39,131 nucleotides of DNA, taken from the IMG/VR virus record IMGVR_UViG_3300048597_000082, positions 1-39,131 of that record; one strand, given 5' to 3'. The position numbers were made by a program, and so were the translations under genes. The DNA is from a virus. Positions 31,029 through 37,794 of the stretch are shown piece after piece (within the stretch, counting starts at the first letter, position 1; the number at the start of each line of letters is the position of its first letter). Below the pieces are notes generated by a model. It did no database searches. It had not been told where the DNA came from and worked only from the letters and a program-made list of their open reading frames with translations.

Positions 31029-31379
31029 ATGGCAAAAGAGTCGCTAACTCAGATATTTGCGCGCAACCTGGCGGCGGCAATGGCTGAGTTCGACTCCGGC
31101 CGCGGCATCAGTCAGAACCAGCTAGCCAAGGATTCCGGCGTCGGGCAGACAACGATCAGCCTGTACCTGTACCCGCAGCGGCGGGCTGCAACCGGCGGCA
31201 AGAGCCCGCCGGGGCCCACCCTAGAGCGCGTGGCGTTGCTGGCCAAGATCCTGCACATCGAGCCCTACCTGCTGTTGCATCCGGACATGCAGCGCGCCCG
31301 CCGTGAGCAGGAGATGTATCGCAAGATCGAGGAGGAGTACCGGCAACTGCCTCCAGTGCGCGAAAGGATCGGCGCTTGA
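31029..31379 (+). CDS. XRE-family phage repressor (CI-like, short form)
   Basis: A 116-residue protein. Residues about 27-47 (ISQNQLAKDSGVGQTTISLYL) form the XRE HTH. Later helices (TLERVALLAKILHIEPYLL) complete the lambda-repressor-like domain, and the rest is a charged helix that may dimerise. There is no S24/LexA-type protease domain, so RecA-stimulated self-cleavage is not expected. It lies between the two operator blocks and diverges from the cro-like gene, so it is the best candidate for the immunity repressor. Confidence 0.8.
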   Translation: MAKESLTQIFARNLAAAMAEFDSGRGISQNQLAKDSGVGQTTISLYLYPQRRAATGGKSPPGPTLERVALLAKILHIEPYLLLHPDMQRARREQEMYRKIEEEYRQLPPVRERIGA

Positions 31380-31606
31380 ACTGGACAGAATTTTGGCGGC
31401 GCGTCGCCAAGGCCTGCTACGCCTTTGCATGGGCGATCTTCCTTTGCGGAGCCGGCGTGGTCTTCTACAAGTTCTGGTTCACCAGCGAGAGCTGGGCTGA
31501 CAGAATCGCTCTATGGGCAGCGTTCGTCATTGCCTCTGCGCCGTTCTGGCTTGCTTGGTGGCTGCTGAGCGGCCTGACGCAGCCGAAAGACGCCCGGCAG
31601 CAGTAG
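31376..31606 (+). CDS. Two-span membrane protein in the immunity operon
   Basis: A 76-residue, Trp/Phe/Ala-rich protein with hydrophobic segments at about 14-33 and 43-64. The TTG start at 31376 overlaps the repressor stop as TTGA, so it should be made in the lysogen with the repressor. Small membrane proteins coexpressed with a repressor often act in superinfection exclusion, which is a reasonable but untested guess. Its 3' third overlaps the next gene by 94 bases. Confidence 0.62.
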   Translation: MNWTEFWRRVAKACYAFAWAIFLCGAGVVFYKFWFTSESWADRIALWAAFVIASAPFWLAWWLLSGLTQPKDARQQ

Positions 31607-31818
31607 CCGAGTTCCGCCGCGCCAATCCCTGCCCTTCTACCGGCCTGCGCGCCGGTGCCTGCCCAGGCTGGCAGGTTGACCACGTTCTAGCCCTCTGCGC
31701 AGGCGGCCGCGATCACGCCAGCAACATGCAATGGCTGCGCGATTCCGAGCACAAGATCAAGACCCGCTCGGACCTGAAAGCCTGCCGCCTCCGGCAGCCC
31801 CCTCCCCTGGCTGATTAG
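31513..31818 (+). CDS. Probable exported HNH endonuclease
   Basis: A 101-residue protein. Residues 1-24 look like a signal peptide (MGSVRHCLCAVLACLVAAER). The rest is a small HNH nuclease: CPGWQVDHVLALCAGG with the Asp56-His57 pair, SNMQWL with Asn71, and EHKIKT with His80. Cys40, 50, 62 and 91 could form disulphides or bind a metal. I recall similar exported HNH proteins in other phages. Overlap of 94 bases with the membrane-protein gene places it in the lysogenic transcript, a setting that suggests destruction of incoming DNA in the periplasm. That role is inference. Confidence 0.7.
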   Translation: MGSVRHCLCAVLACLVAAERPDAAERRPAAVAEFRRANPCPSTGLRAGACPGWQVDHVLALCAGGRDHASNMQWLRDSEHKIKTRSDLKACRLRQPPPLAD

Positions 31819-31909
31819 CAACTCCCGTAAGTCCTTGACGGATAAGGCGCGCCTTTTCCTAGCAATTTCTTGCTTGACTGCTTAGCAATCCGTTGCTAAC
31901 GTGCTCCCC
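31815..31909 (+). promoter_or_regulatory. Right operator-promoter block and early right promoter
   Basis: A half-site TTAGCAA lies at 31815-31821. TAGCAA-TTTC-TTGCT lies at 31860-31874, and the perfect TTAGCAA-TCCG-TTGCTAA at 31882-31899, with centres 23 bases apart. Promoter elements TTGACT (31874-31879), a 17-base spacer and TAACGT (31897-31902) overlap the last operator. Transcription would start near 31909, before the gene at 31936, which has GGGAG as its ribosome site. Confidence 0.72.
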
Positions 31910-31935
31910 ACTGCCTGACCAAACGGGAGCACCGA

Positions 31936-32091
31936 ATGACCGAACAACAGCAGCACGACGCCGCGATCACCGAGACGATCGCCGCCCAGTTGCGCAACGA
32001 GATCGCCCTGCGGCGCGCGTGCGAGCAAGCCCGCGCCGAGCGGCCCGAAGCCGCCTCTGCCCTGCTGCGCCGTCCGCTGGAGCTGGCATGA
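31936..32091 (+). CDS. First gene of the rightward operon, small helical protein
   Basis: A 51-residue protein, MTEQQQHDAAITETIAAQLR, then a charged Arg/Ala/Glu helix. GGGAG lies 8 bases before the ATG. It is the first ORF after the right early promoter, and its TGA overlaps the next ATG. Function unknown. Confidence 0.6.
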   Translation: MTEQQQHDAAITETIAAQLRNEIALRRACEQARAERPEAASALLRRPLELA

Positions 32092-32270
32092 AGCGCATGA
32101 CCTGCCGCTGCCCGCGCCTGTCGTTCCCGCATCGGGAAGACCGCAAGTGCTGGGAACTCGCCGATGCCGTCCTGCAGGCCGAAGAAGCCGGCGCCTGGCG
32201 CGCCAATCAGCCCGGCCATGAGCACTTCGACTCGCAGGCCGATTACCTCGCTGCCGTCCGGAGCCGCTGA
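32088..32270 (+). CDS. Small Cys-containing protein
   Basis: A 60-residue protein. MKRMTCRCPRLSFPHREDRKC carries three Cys and a His that could bind zinc. The second half is helical and acidic. ATG overlaps the upstream stop (ATGA) and its TGA overlaps the next start (TGATG). No family is recognised. Confidence 0.62.
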   Translation: MKRMTCRCPRLSFPHREDRKCWELADAVLQAEEAGAWRANQPGHEHFDSQADYLAAVRSR

Positions 32271-32491
32271 TGAGTGTCTCGCCAATGATCGAACGGGAAG
32301 ACGACTGCGCCGTCGTGCGCGGCGCAGAGGCGCGGTTCTACGCCTCGCCTTGGAGCACGCACGCGACCGGGGCCAATGACGCGGTGCACGTCGGCGTCTA
32401 CATCCGCGGCGCCAGCGTGAGCGCGGTGCTGACGCGCGAGGAAGCCCTTGCGGTGGCAGAGGTGTTCCGCCGCGTTGCGGAGGCGTCATGA
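32270..32491 (+). CDS. Hypothetical small protein
   Basis: A 73-residue protein with a beta-rich first half (CAVVRGAEARFYASPW, VHVGVYIRGASVSAVLT) and a C-terminal helix (REEALAVAEVFRRVAEA), the look of a compact alpha/beta fold. It shares bases with both neighbours' start/stop codons. Function unknown. Confidence 0.62.
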   Translation: MSVSPMIEREDDCAVVRGAEARFYASPWSTHATGANDAVHVGVYIRGASVSAVLTREEALAVAEVFRRVAEAS

Positions 32492-32694
32492 CCCCGCGCC
32501 GCGACCGTCAGGCCTATGACGACATGACGCGCTGGGCAGCGTCTGCCGCAACCGATGTCGGCGCCGATCAGCGGCAGTCCTGGCTGCGCACGCTCGGCAG
32601 GCAGGTCAACCTCGGCGACGTGGCGCTGGCCGTGATCGCGATCCTGTTCTGGGTGATCTTGCTGCACCTCGTGCTGCGGGAGCTGATGCGATGA
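32488..32694 (+). CDS. Single-span membrane protein
   Basis: A 68-residue protein with a polar N-terminal half and one strong hydrophobic helix near the C-terminus (LGDVALAVIAILFWVILLHL), ending LRELMR. Probably a C-tail-anchored inner-membrane protein with its N-terminus in the cytoplasm. Overlaps the upstream stop as ATGA and the downstream gene by 4 bases. Role unknown. Confidence 0.62.
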   Translation: MTPRRDRQAYDDMTRWAASAATDVGADQRQSWLRTLGRQVNLGDVALAVIAILFWVILLHLVLRELMR

Positions 32695-32867
32695 AGCCGC
32701 TGCGCTCAAGTGCGCCTCACACCTCGATCCTCAATCCGCGGTTCCGCTACACGCCGGCCGCCGCGCATGAGCCTGTCACCAACCCGCTGCTAGAGAAATT
32801 TCGCGCGATGCAGCCGCAACAGCCGGCCAAGCTGCAACGCGTGGTCGACATTCGGAGGAAGCGATGA
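32691..32867 (+). CDS. Small basic protein, hypothetical
   Basis: A 58-residue basic, Pro/Gln/Arg-rich protein (MKPLRSSAPHTSILNPRFRY, ending VVDIRRKR), probably largely disordered. It starts within the previous gene's stop region and ends in the next ATG (ATGA). Its support is the exact overlap and codon pattern only. Confidence 0.5.
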   Translation: MKPLRSSAPHTSILNPRFRYTPAAAHEPVTNPLLEKFRAMQPQQPAKLQRVVDIRRKR

Positions 32868-33049
32868 GCGTCATGCGCTGCAAGCGATGCGATCTGCACG
32901 TCGACACCGACTACTGCGACACCGGCATCTTCGACGATGGACCGCCCTACGGCTTCACCTGCGGCGACTGTGTGGAGCGCGAGGAGATGGAAGCCGCCGA
33001 TTACCTGAGCACCAAGCCGGCCGCGGGCATCAGCGGCGCCGCTAGCTAA
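32864..33049 (+). CDS. Small zinc-finger-like protein
   Basis: A 61-residue acidic protein with two CxxC pairs (MRCKRCDLHV and TCGDCVERE) about 25 residues apart plus Cys18, a layout for one zinc knuckle. CGGAGGAAG precedes the ATG. It is the last of the small-gene train before the recombinase gene. Likely a nucleic-acid- or protein-binding accessory factor. Confidence 0.65.
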   Translation: MSVMRCKRCDLHVDTDYCDTGIFDDGPPYGFTCGDCVEREEMEAADYLSTKPAAGISGAAS

Positions 33050-33065
33050 CCCACAGGAGATTGCT

Positions 33066-34097
33066 ATGGCGGGATTTCGCAAGGCCAAGGCCGAACAGGC
33101 CGCACTGAAGATGGGCATGTACGGGCCACCTGGCGCCGGCAAGACCTTCACCGCGCTGTTGCTGGCTGAAGGCCTGGCCGCTGCCACCGGCAAGCGCATC
33201 GCCTACGTCGACACCGAGCACGGCACCGACTTCTACTGCAAGGCGGTTCCCTCGCGCGACGTGCACCCGGAGGCGTTCGACTTCGACGCGCTTTACACCC
33301 GGTCGCTGACCGAGACCCTGGCCGCTGTGAAGTCCGTGAAGCCGGACGAGTACGGCGTCGTTGTGCTCGACTCGATGACTCACCTGTGGGAGGCCGCGAT
33401 CGCTGCCTACAACGGGCCGAAGACGCGCGCCGGCACGATCCCGATGCAGGCCTGGGGCCGCATCAAGAAGCCCTACAAGGACTTGATGGCCTACCTGCTG
33501 TCGAGCCCGCTGCACGTCATCATCTGCGGCCGGCAGGGCGCCGAGTACGAGACCGACGAGGAGACCGACGAGCTCAAGGCGGTGGGCTACAAGATGAAGG
33601 CCGAGGGCGAAACGCCCTACGAGCCGCACATCCTGATCCGCATGGAAGCCATCAAGCCGCGCAAGACCGGCGAGAAGGCCACCATCATCGCCTACGCCGA
33701 GAAAGACCGCACCGGCGTGCTGTCAGGCCGCACGTTCGCGAACCCGACCTTCCAGACGCTGTGCGCTCCGCTGCTGCACCTGCTGGGCGACACCCAGGCG
33801 CAGATCAACACCGCGGACGAAACCGCCGCCCTCGACGCCGAGAAGTTGGCCGAGCAGGAGCGCGCACGGCAGGCATCGTCGGCCACGCACCTGAAGACCT
33901 TCAGCGCGCGGATCCAGCTCGCCGCGGACGAGAAGGCGCTGAAGTCGATCGGCAAGGAAATCACGCCGCAGGTCAAGGCGCAGATGGTCCCGGCCGACGT
34001 GGCCGCCCTGCGTGACGCCTACCAGCGGCGCGAGGACGAGCTGAAGGGTAAGGCAGTCGACAGCCCGGCCACCGTCGACGACGACGTGCCGTACTGA
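33066..34097 (+). CDS. Sak4-like RecA-fold recombinase (AAA ATPase)
   Basis: A 343-residue protein. P-loop GPPGAGKT at residues 20-27, Walker B strand YGVVVLDSMTHLW around 99-111, and KPYKDLMAYLLSSPLHVIICGR match phage AAA proteins of the Sak4 group, which pair single strands in phage recombination. The C-terminal third is a charged helical region ending DDDVPY, an acidic tip that could contact a single-strand-binding protein. CAGGAG precedes the ATG. Grouping with NinB and a Ref-like nuclease supports a recombination module. Confidence 0.83.
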   Translation: MAGFRKAKAEQAALKMGMYGPPGAGKTFTALLLAEGLAAATGKRIAYVDTEHGTDFYCKAVPSRDVHPEAFDFDALYTRSLTETLAAVKSVKPDEYGVVVLDSMTHLWEAAIAAYNGPKTRAGTIPMQAWGRIKKPYKDLMAYLLSSPLHVIICGRQGAEYETDEETDELKAVGYKMKAEGETPYEPHILIRMEAIKPRKTGEKATIIAYAEKDRTGVLSGRTFANPTFQTLCAPLLHLLGDTQAQINTADETAALDAEKLAEQERARQASSATHLKTFSARIQLAADEKALKSIGKEITPQVKAQMVPADVAALRDAYQRREDELKGKAVDSPATVDDDVPY

Positions 34098-34471
34098 TGG
34101 CGCTGTTTCGCATCTCAAGCGAGCAGGTGCGCATGCGCATCGTGTCGGCAGTGATGGAAGCCCCCATCGGCCACACGGTGCGCATCAGCGAGCCACCGCG
34201 GTCCCTTGAGCAGAACGCGCTGCTGCATGCGCTGCTGACCGAGATCGCGGACAGCGAGGAATGGGCCGGCCAGAAGTGGGATGTCGAGACCTGGAAGCGG
34301 CTGCTGATCGCCGCCTGGTCCCGCGCCGAGCGCCGGTCGATCCCTGCCCTGCCGGCACTGGACGGGCACGGCGTCGACATCGTCTACAAGCCGTCGAGCT
34401 CGCTCACGCGGTCGGAGATGACGAGCCTCATTGACTACATCCAGGCATGGCGTGCAGGGGGTGCGACGTGA
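34097..34471 (+). CDS. ninB: NinB (Orf)-like recombination protein
   Basis: A 124-residue protein resembling lambda NinB/Orf: RSLEQNALLHALLTEIAD, KWDVETWKRLLIAAW and GVDIVYKPSSSLTRSEMTSLIDYI are the family landmarks. NinB binds single-stranded DNA and lets phage recombination bypass host RecFOR. The ATG shares a base with the Sak4-like stop (TGATG), and its TGA overlaps the next start (GTGA). Confidence 0.87.
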   Translation: MALFRISSEQVRMRIVSAVMEAPIGHTVRISEPPRSLEQNALLHALLTEIADSEEWAGQKWDVETWKRLLIAAWSRAERRSIPALPALDGHGVDIVYKPSSSLTRSEMTSLIDYIQAWRAGGAT

Positions 34472-34731
34472 GCCGGGGCCGCACCCTTTCCGAGCACATG
34501 CACCGAGTTGCCGAGTTGGGCTGTCTGATCTGCGGCAGCCCGGCGCAGCTGCATCACCCGCGCGAGGGCCAGGGCAAGGGCCAGCGCGCGCAGGACTGGC
34601 TTGTGGTGCCGCTGTGCCCCGACCACCACACCGGCCCCGAAGGCATTCACAACCGCCGCACCTTCTATACGCGGCACCGCATGGACGAGTGGGATCTGCT
34701 CGCGCTCACGATCCAACGCCTCAACACATAG
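34468..34731 (+). CDS. Ref-like RecA-dependent nuclease (HNH)
   Basis: An 87-residue protein. LSEHMHRVAELGCLICGSPAQLHHPREG, then PLCPDHHTGPEGIHN and WDLLALTIQRL match P1 Ref-type nucleases, which cut DNA within RecA filaments. The CxxC, HH and HH groups would bind zinc and the catalytic metal. GTG 34468 (GTGA overlap with ninB) is preferred. An ATG at 34447 inside ninB is possible. It lacks the long N-terminal part of P1 Ref, as usual for short phage homologues. Confidence 0.8.
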   Translation: MSRGRTLSEHMHRVAELGCLICGSPAQLHHPREGQGKGQRAQDWLVVPLCPDHHTGPEGIHNRRTFYTRHRMDEWDLLALTIQRLNT

Positions 34732-34744
34732 GAGAAACGCGGCA

Positions 34745-35242
34745 ATGCTCACCCTCGAAAAGCAAAAAGCGAAGCTCACCAGCCTGAACCCGCGCGCCGA
34801 GAAGCACGGCGACGAAAACGTGCCGGCGGCGGATCTGAAATTCACGTTCGACGCGCCGAACACGATCCTCAGCGAGTTCCACCCGGAACTGAAGAGCTCG
34901 TTCTATCGCAAGGCCGACGCCAGCGACGCGCAGGGCGAGCTGGTCGACGGGCCCGGCCACCTGCCGAAGCTGCGCTTCCCGCGCGTGCCTGGGATCAAGT
35001 GGGATGGCGACATGGTCGGCGCGGCCCTGACGGTGCACTACGGCACCGGCGGCAAGAGCGACATCGAGCTCGAGGTGGATGTCGACGGCTTCTCCTTCGA
35101 CTTTAAGGACGGCGGCACGGTAACGACCAGCTTCCGCGCGAAGGCGAAGCCGGACGACAAAGAGATTGCCAAGCTGTACCGGCTGATCCAGTGCGAGGTC
35201 GACATCAGCTTGGCGCCGGCGCAGAGCGAGGTGGCGTCGTGA
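34745..35242 (+). CDS. Conserved-looking phage protein of the recombination cluster
   Basis: A 165-residue protein: MLTLEKQKAKLTSLNPRAEK, then beta-rich sequence (KFTFDAPNTILSEFHPEL, AALTVHYGTGGKSDIELEVD, GGTVTTSFRAKAKPDD) and a C-terminal helix-strand. I recall similar unassigned proteins beside single-strand annealing genes in other phages. The beta-rich core could be a DNA-binding partner of the Sak4-like protein, but nothing visible proves it. AGGAG lies upstream of the ATG. Confidence 0.68.
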   Translation: MLTLEKQKAKLTSLNPRAEKHGDENVPAADLKFTFDAPNTILSEFHPELKSSFYRKADASDAQGELVDGPGHLPKLRFPRVPGIKWDGDMVGAALTVHYGTGGKSDIELEVDVDGFSFDFKDGGTVTTSFRAKAKPDDKEIAKLYRLIQCEVDISLAPAQSEVAS

Positions 35243-35439
35243 CCTGCTACGCCTGCGGCAGACAGCCCGGCGACGTGTGCCGGAACAAGAACGGGTGCAG
35301 CGCGAGCGACGCGCCCGTGCATAGCTCACAGCCAGCGCCGGTTGACAAAGTGCGCACCGAGCCGGTTGACAAAGCAGCGCAAGTGCAAGGCCAAGGCGGC
35401 GAGTGCAGCGTCTGGCCCTTTCCGCCGAGGGAGCGATGA
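35239..35439 (+). CDS. Small Cys-rich protein with tandem PVDK repeat
   Basis: A 66-residue protein. MTCYACGRQPGDVCRNKNGC suggests a zinc- or disulphide-bound N-terminal knuckle. The middle has two EPVDK/APVDK copies from a 14-base direct repeat (35337-35350 and 35361-35374). The GTG start overlaps the upstream stop (GTGA) and its TGA overlaps the next ATG. Function unknown. Confidence 0.58.
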   Translation: MTCYACGRQPGDVCRNKNGCSASDAPVHSSQPAPVDKVRTEPVDKAAQVQGQGGECSVWPFPPRER

Positions 35440-35879
35440 GCCTGCCATACGAGAACAGCAGCAGCGGCGAGCGCGCGCTGGCCGACCTGCAGAAGATCCT
35501 GCGGCAGTTCGGCTGCAACAAGTTCGGCAGCATGGTCGACGACGGCGCGCAGGAGATCCTTGTGCAGTTCGAGTACCGCGGCCGCCCCGTCACGGTCAAG
35601 GCGTCGATGCGCGGCTACGCGGCAGCGTGGCTGCGGTCGCACCCGTGGACGACGCGCGTGCGCGCCACCAAGACCGACCACGAGCGCAAGGCGATGCAGG
35701 TGGCCAGCGTCGCCGTGTATTCGATCCTGCGCGACTGGATCAAGGGACAGATCACCGCGATCGAGTGCGGCATCCTGACCTTCGAGGGCGCGTTCCTTGG
35801 GCAGATCATGCTGCCCAACGGGAAGACGGTGCTCGACGTGATCCAGACCGACAAGCTGCTGCCGCCGCCAGTGCAGTGA
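35436..35879 (+). CDS. Hypothetical phage protein
   Basis: A 147-residue protein. RALADLQKILRQFGCNKFGS, EILVQFEYRGRPVTVKAS and AMQVASVAVYSILRDWIKGQ suggest an alpha/beta fold with a beta-sheet face. It resembles unassigned proteins found in recombination or modification clusters of temperate phages. ATG 35436 is chosen for the GAGGGAG before it and the ATGA overlap. Confidence 0.65.
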   Translation: MSLPYENSSSGERALADLQKILRQFGCNKFGSMVDDGAQEILVQFEYRGRPVTVKASMRGYAAAWLRSHPWTTRVRATKTDHERKAMQVASVAVYSILRDWIKGQITAIECGILTFEGAFLGQIMLPNGKTVLDVIQTDKLLPPPVQ

Positions 35880-36367
35880 TGAAACGCAGCGCCACGATCA
35901 GCCAGTGCGGCCGCTACCGGTACGAGCTCGCGCGCACGTGGGTCGAACCGGACAGCGCGATCGCCGATGCGTATGCCGTCTTCATCATGCTCAACCCGAG
36001 CACGGCAGACGCATCGCAGGACGACCCGACGATCCGCCGCTGCATCAGCTACGCGAGGCAGTGGGGCATGGGCGGCCTCGTCGTCGTGAATCTGTTCGCG
36101 TGGCGCGCCACAGACCCGCGCGAGCTCTACGAGCACCCGGACGAGAAGATCGGCGAGCAGAACGACGAATACATCGTCGCGAACTGCCGCATGGCGCGGA
36201 TCGTCGTCGCTGCATGGGGCACGCGCGGCGCGCTGCTCGACCGCGGCCGCCAAGTGCGCGCGCTCGTCGAGGACCTGCACGTGCTGCGACTGACCAAAGA
36301 CGGCCACCCGGCGCACCCGCTCTATCTGCCGAAGTTCCTCGATCCGATCCCTTGGAGCCAGCAATGA
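35879..36367 (+). CDS. DUF1643-family protein
   Basis: A 162-residue protein: CGRYRYELARTW, FIMLNPSTADASQDDPTIRR, GGLVVVNLFAWRATDP and RIVVAAWGTRG are the landmarks of DUF1643. Its biochemical role is unknown. Members occur in phages and plasmids. It lies just before a one-gene gap from the DpdA-like gene, so a nucleotide- or base-related role would fit the context, but that is inference. The ATG shares its A with the upstream stop. Confidence 0.82.
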   Translation: MKRSATISQCGRYRYELARTWVEPDSAIADAYAVFIMLNPSTADASQDDPTIRRCISYARQWGMGGLVVVNLFAWRATDPRELYEHPDEKIGEQNDEYIVANCRMARIVVAAWGTRGALLDRGRQVRALVEDLHVLRLTKDGHPAHPLYLPKFLDPIPWSQQ

Positions 36368-36600
36368 CCACCGTCACCATCGACCAGCAGATCGCCTGCG
36401 TCAAGCGCGAGCTCGCGCAGCGCCGACGCGTCTATCCGCGCTGGGTGCAGTCCGGACAGTTCGGCTACACCCAGCAGAAGGCCGATCAAGAGATCGCCGG
36501 CATGGAGGCAGTGCTCGCCACGCTCGAGCGGGTGAAGTCGGAGAACGAAGCGAAGACGGCGCCCGCGCTCGATCTCGGCGACTGGCCGCTGCCCAGCTAA
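36364..36600 (+). CDS. Small helical protein, hypothetical
   Basis: A 78-residue protein starting MTTVTIDQQIACVKRELAQR, with a long charged helix (KADQEIAGMEAVLATLERVK) and an acidic end LDLGDWPLPS. It overlaps the DUF1643 stop as ATGA and shares a base with the next start (TAATG). Short helical proteins of this type are common in phage early operons; no function is known. Confidence 0.62.
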   Translation: MTTVTIDQQIACVKRELAQRRRVYPRWVQSGQFGYTQQKADQEIAGMEAVLATLERVKSENEAKTAPALDLGDWPLPS

Positions 36601-37277
36601 TGCTTCACTACCACGGCACCCCAATCACCCCGCGCGCGCAGTTGCTGCGCATGACGGGCCGGATGTTCTGCGTGTCGTTCGCCAGGCCTGAAGACCTGCG
36701 GACCTGCCTGCAGATCGGTCAGTCCGTCATGTTCGACAACGGCGCCTTTTCGGCCTACACGCGCGGCGAGCCGTTCGACGAGAGCGGGTTCTATCGGTGG
36801 ATCGAGCCGATGCTGTCGCACCCGCATTGGGCCGTCGTTCCCGACGTGATCGGCGGCAGCGTCGAGCAGCAGCGCGAGCTCGTCGCCCGCTGGCCCTTCA
36901 GCAGGCAGCTCGGCCTGCCCGTCTGGCACCTTGGCGCGCCGCTCGATTACCTGCTCGAGCTCGCCGACGGGTGGCCACGCTTGTGCTTCGGTTCGTCCGG
37001 CGAGTTCTGGCGGATCGGCAGCCCGGCATGGTGCGGCCGGATGGACGAGGCATTCAACGCGCTCGCGCAGCGCGGCCTGCGTCCTTGGGTGCACGGCCTG
37101 CGCATGCTGGGCATGGCCGGCAACCACTGGCCACTCGCGTCGGCCGACTCGACCAACGTCGCGCAGAACTGGCACCGGGACACCGGCTGCGCGGAATGCA
37201 AAGCGGCGCAGGTCGACGCCGTGCAGTGCCCGACCACTTGGACCCTTCAACCTACTCAGAGCACCCTATGCCTTTGA
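36600..37277 (+). CDS. DpdA/TGT-like protein (7-deazaguanine DNA transglycosylase candidate)
   Basis: A 225-residue protein that reads as a tRNA-guanine-transglycosylase-like barrel. Landmarks: QSVMFDNGAFSAY (Asp46), HWAVVPDVIGG (Asp82), LGLPVWHLGAPLDYLLEL, WPRLCFGSSGEFW, MDEAFN, VHGLRMLG and SADSTNVA (Asp183). Asp46, Asp82 and Asp183 are placed like the substrate and nucleophile Asp residues of TGT. The C-terminal HRDTGCAECKAAQVDAVQC could bind zinc as TGT does. DpdA enzymes swap guanine in DNA for preQ0-type bases and protect against restriction. The next gene, a YhhQ-like transporter, supports this. It is shorter than most TGTs. Confidence 0.66.
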   Translation: MLHYHGTPITPRAQLLRMTGRMFCVSFARPEDLRTCLQIGQSVMFDNGAFSAYTRGEPFDESGFYRWIEPMLSHPHWAVVPDVIGGSVEQQRELVARWPFSRQLGLPVWHLGAPLDYLLELADGWPRLCFGSSGEFWRIGSPAWCGRMDEAFNALAQRGLRPWVHGLRMLGMAGNHWPLASADSTNVAQNWHRDTGCAECKAAQVDAVQCPTTWTLQPTQSTLCL

Positions 37278-37780
37278 TCCTTGCTTGTCTGCTGTACGCC
37301 GGCGCCATGATTGCCGCCAACCTATCGATCGCGGCCTTCGGCCCATGGGTGAGCCCAATCAATTCGTTCCTGCTGATCGGCCTCGACCTGACGCTGCGCG
37401 ATCGCCTGCACGACGCATGGAGCGGCCGCGGCCTGCGGTGGAAGATGCCGATCCTGATCCTCGTGTCGGCACTGGCCACGTACCTGCTCAACCCGGCGGC
37501 CGCGCAGATCGCCATCGCGTCCGCGCTCGCCTTCGGACTGGCGGCAGCGACCGACGGCCTCGTGTACCACCGGCTGCGCACGTCCGCGCGCTGGGGCGAG
37601 TACCTGCGGCGCACCAACGGCAGCAACGCGGCCGGCGCCATGGTCGACTCGATCGCGTTCCCGACGATCGCCTTCGGCGTGCTGATGCCGCACATCATCG
37701 CGATGCAGTTCGTCGCCAAGGTGGCCGGCGGATTTGTGTGGTCGCTGATCCTGCGGCGCGCAGTGATCGAGGCGCGCTGA
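37268..37780 (+). CDS. YhhQ/VUT-family transporter for 7-deazaguanine precursor
   Basis: A 170-residue inner-membrane protein with about five or six hydrophobic helices. NSFLLIGLDLTLRDRLHD, the Ala-rich ASALAFGLAAATDGLVY, and a later NGSNAAGAMVDSIAFPTIAFG are landmarks of the VUT (DUF165, YhhQ) family, known to import the queuosine precursors preQ0 and preQ1. Its start overlaps the DpdA-like gene end by 10 bases, so the two are coupled. Together they would let the phage feed a base-modification enzyme with imported precursor. Confidence 0.78.
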   Translation: MPLILACLLYAGAMIAANLSIAAFGPWVSPINSFLLIGLDLTLRDRLHDAWSGRGLRWKMPILILVSALATYLLNPAAAQIAIASALAFGLAAATDGLVYHRLRTSARWGEYLRRTNGSNAAGAMVDSIAFPTIAFGVLMPHIIAMQFVAKVAGGFVWSLILRRAVIEAR

Positions 37781-37794
37781 CGGAACGCACGCAG

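Noticed and set aside
35337-35374. Two TTGACA sequences as tandem promoters
   Set aside because: They are part of a 14-base coding repeat (PVDK). No -10 element lies 16-18 bases downstream.
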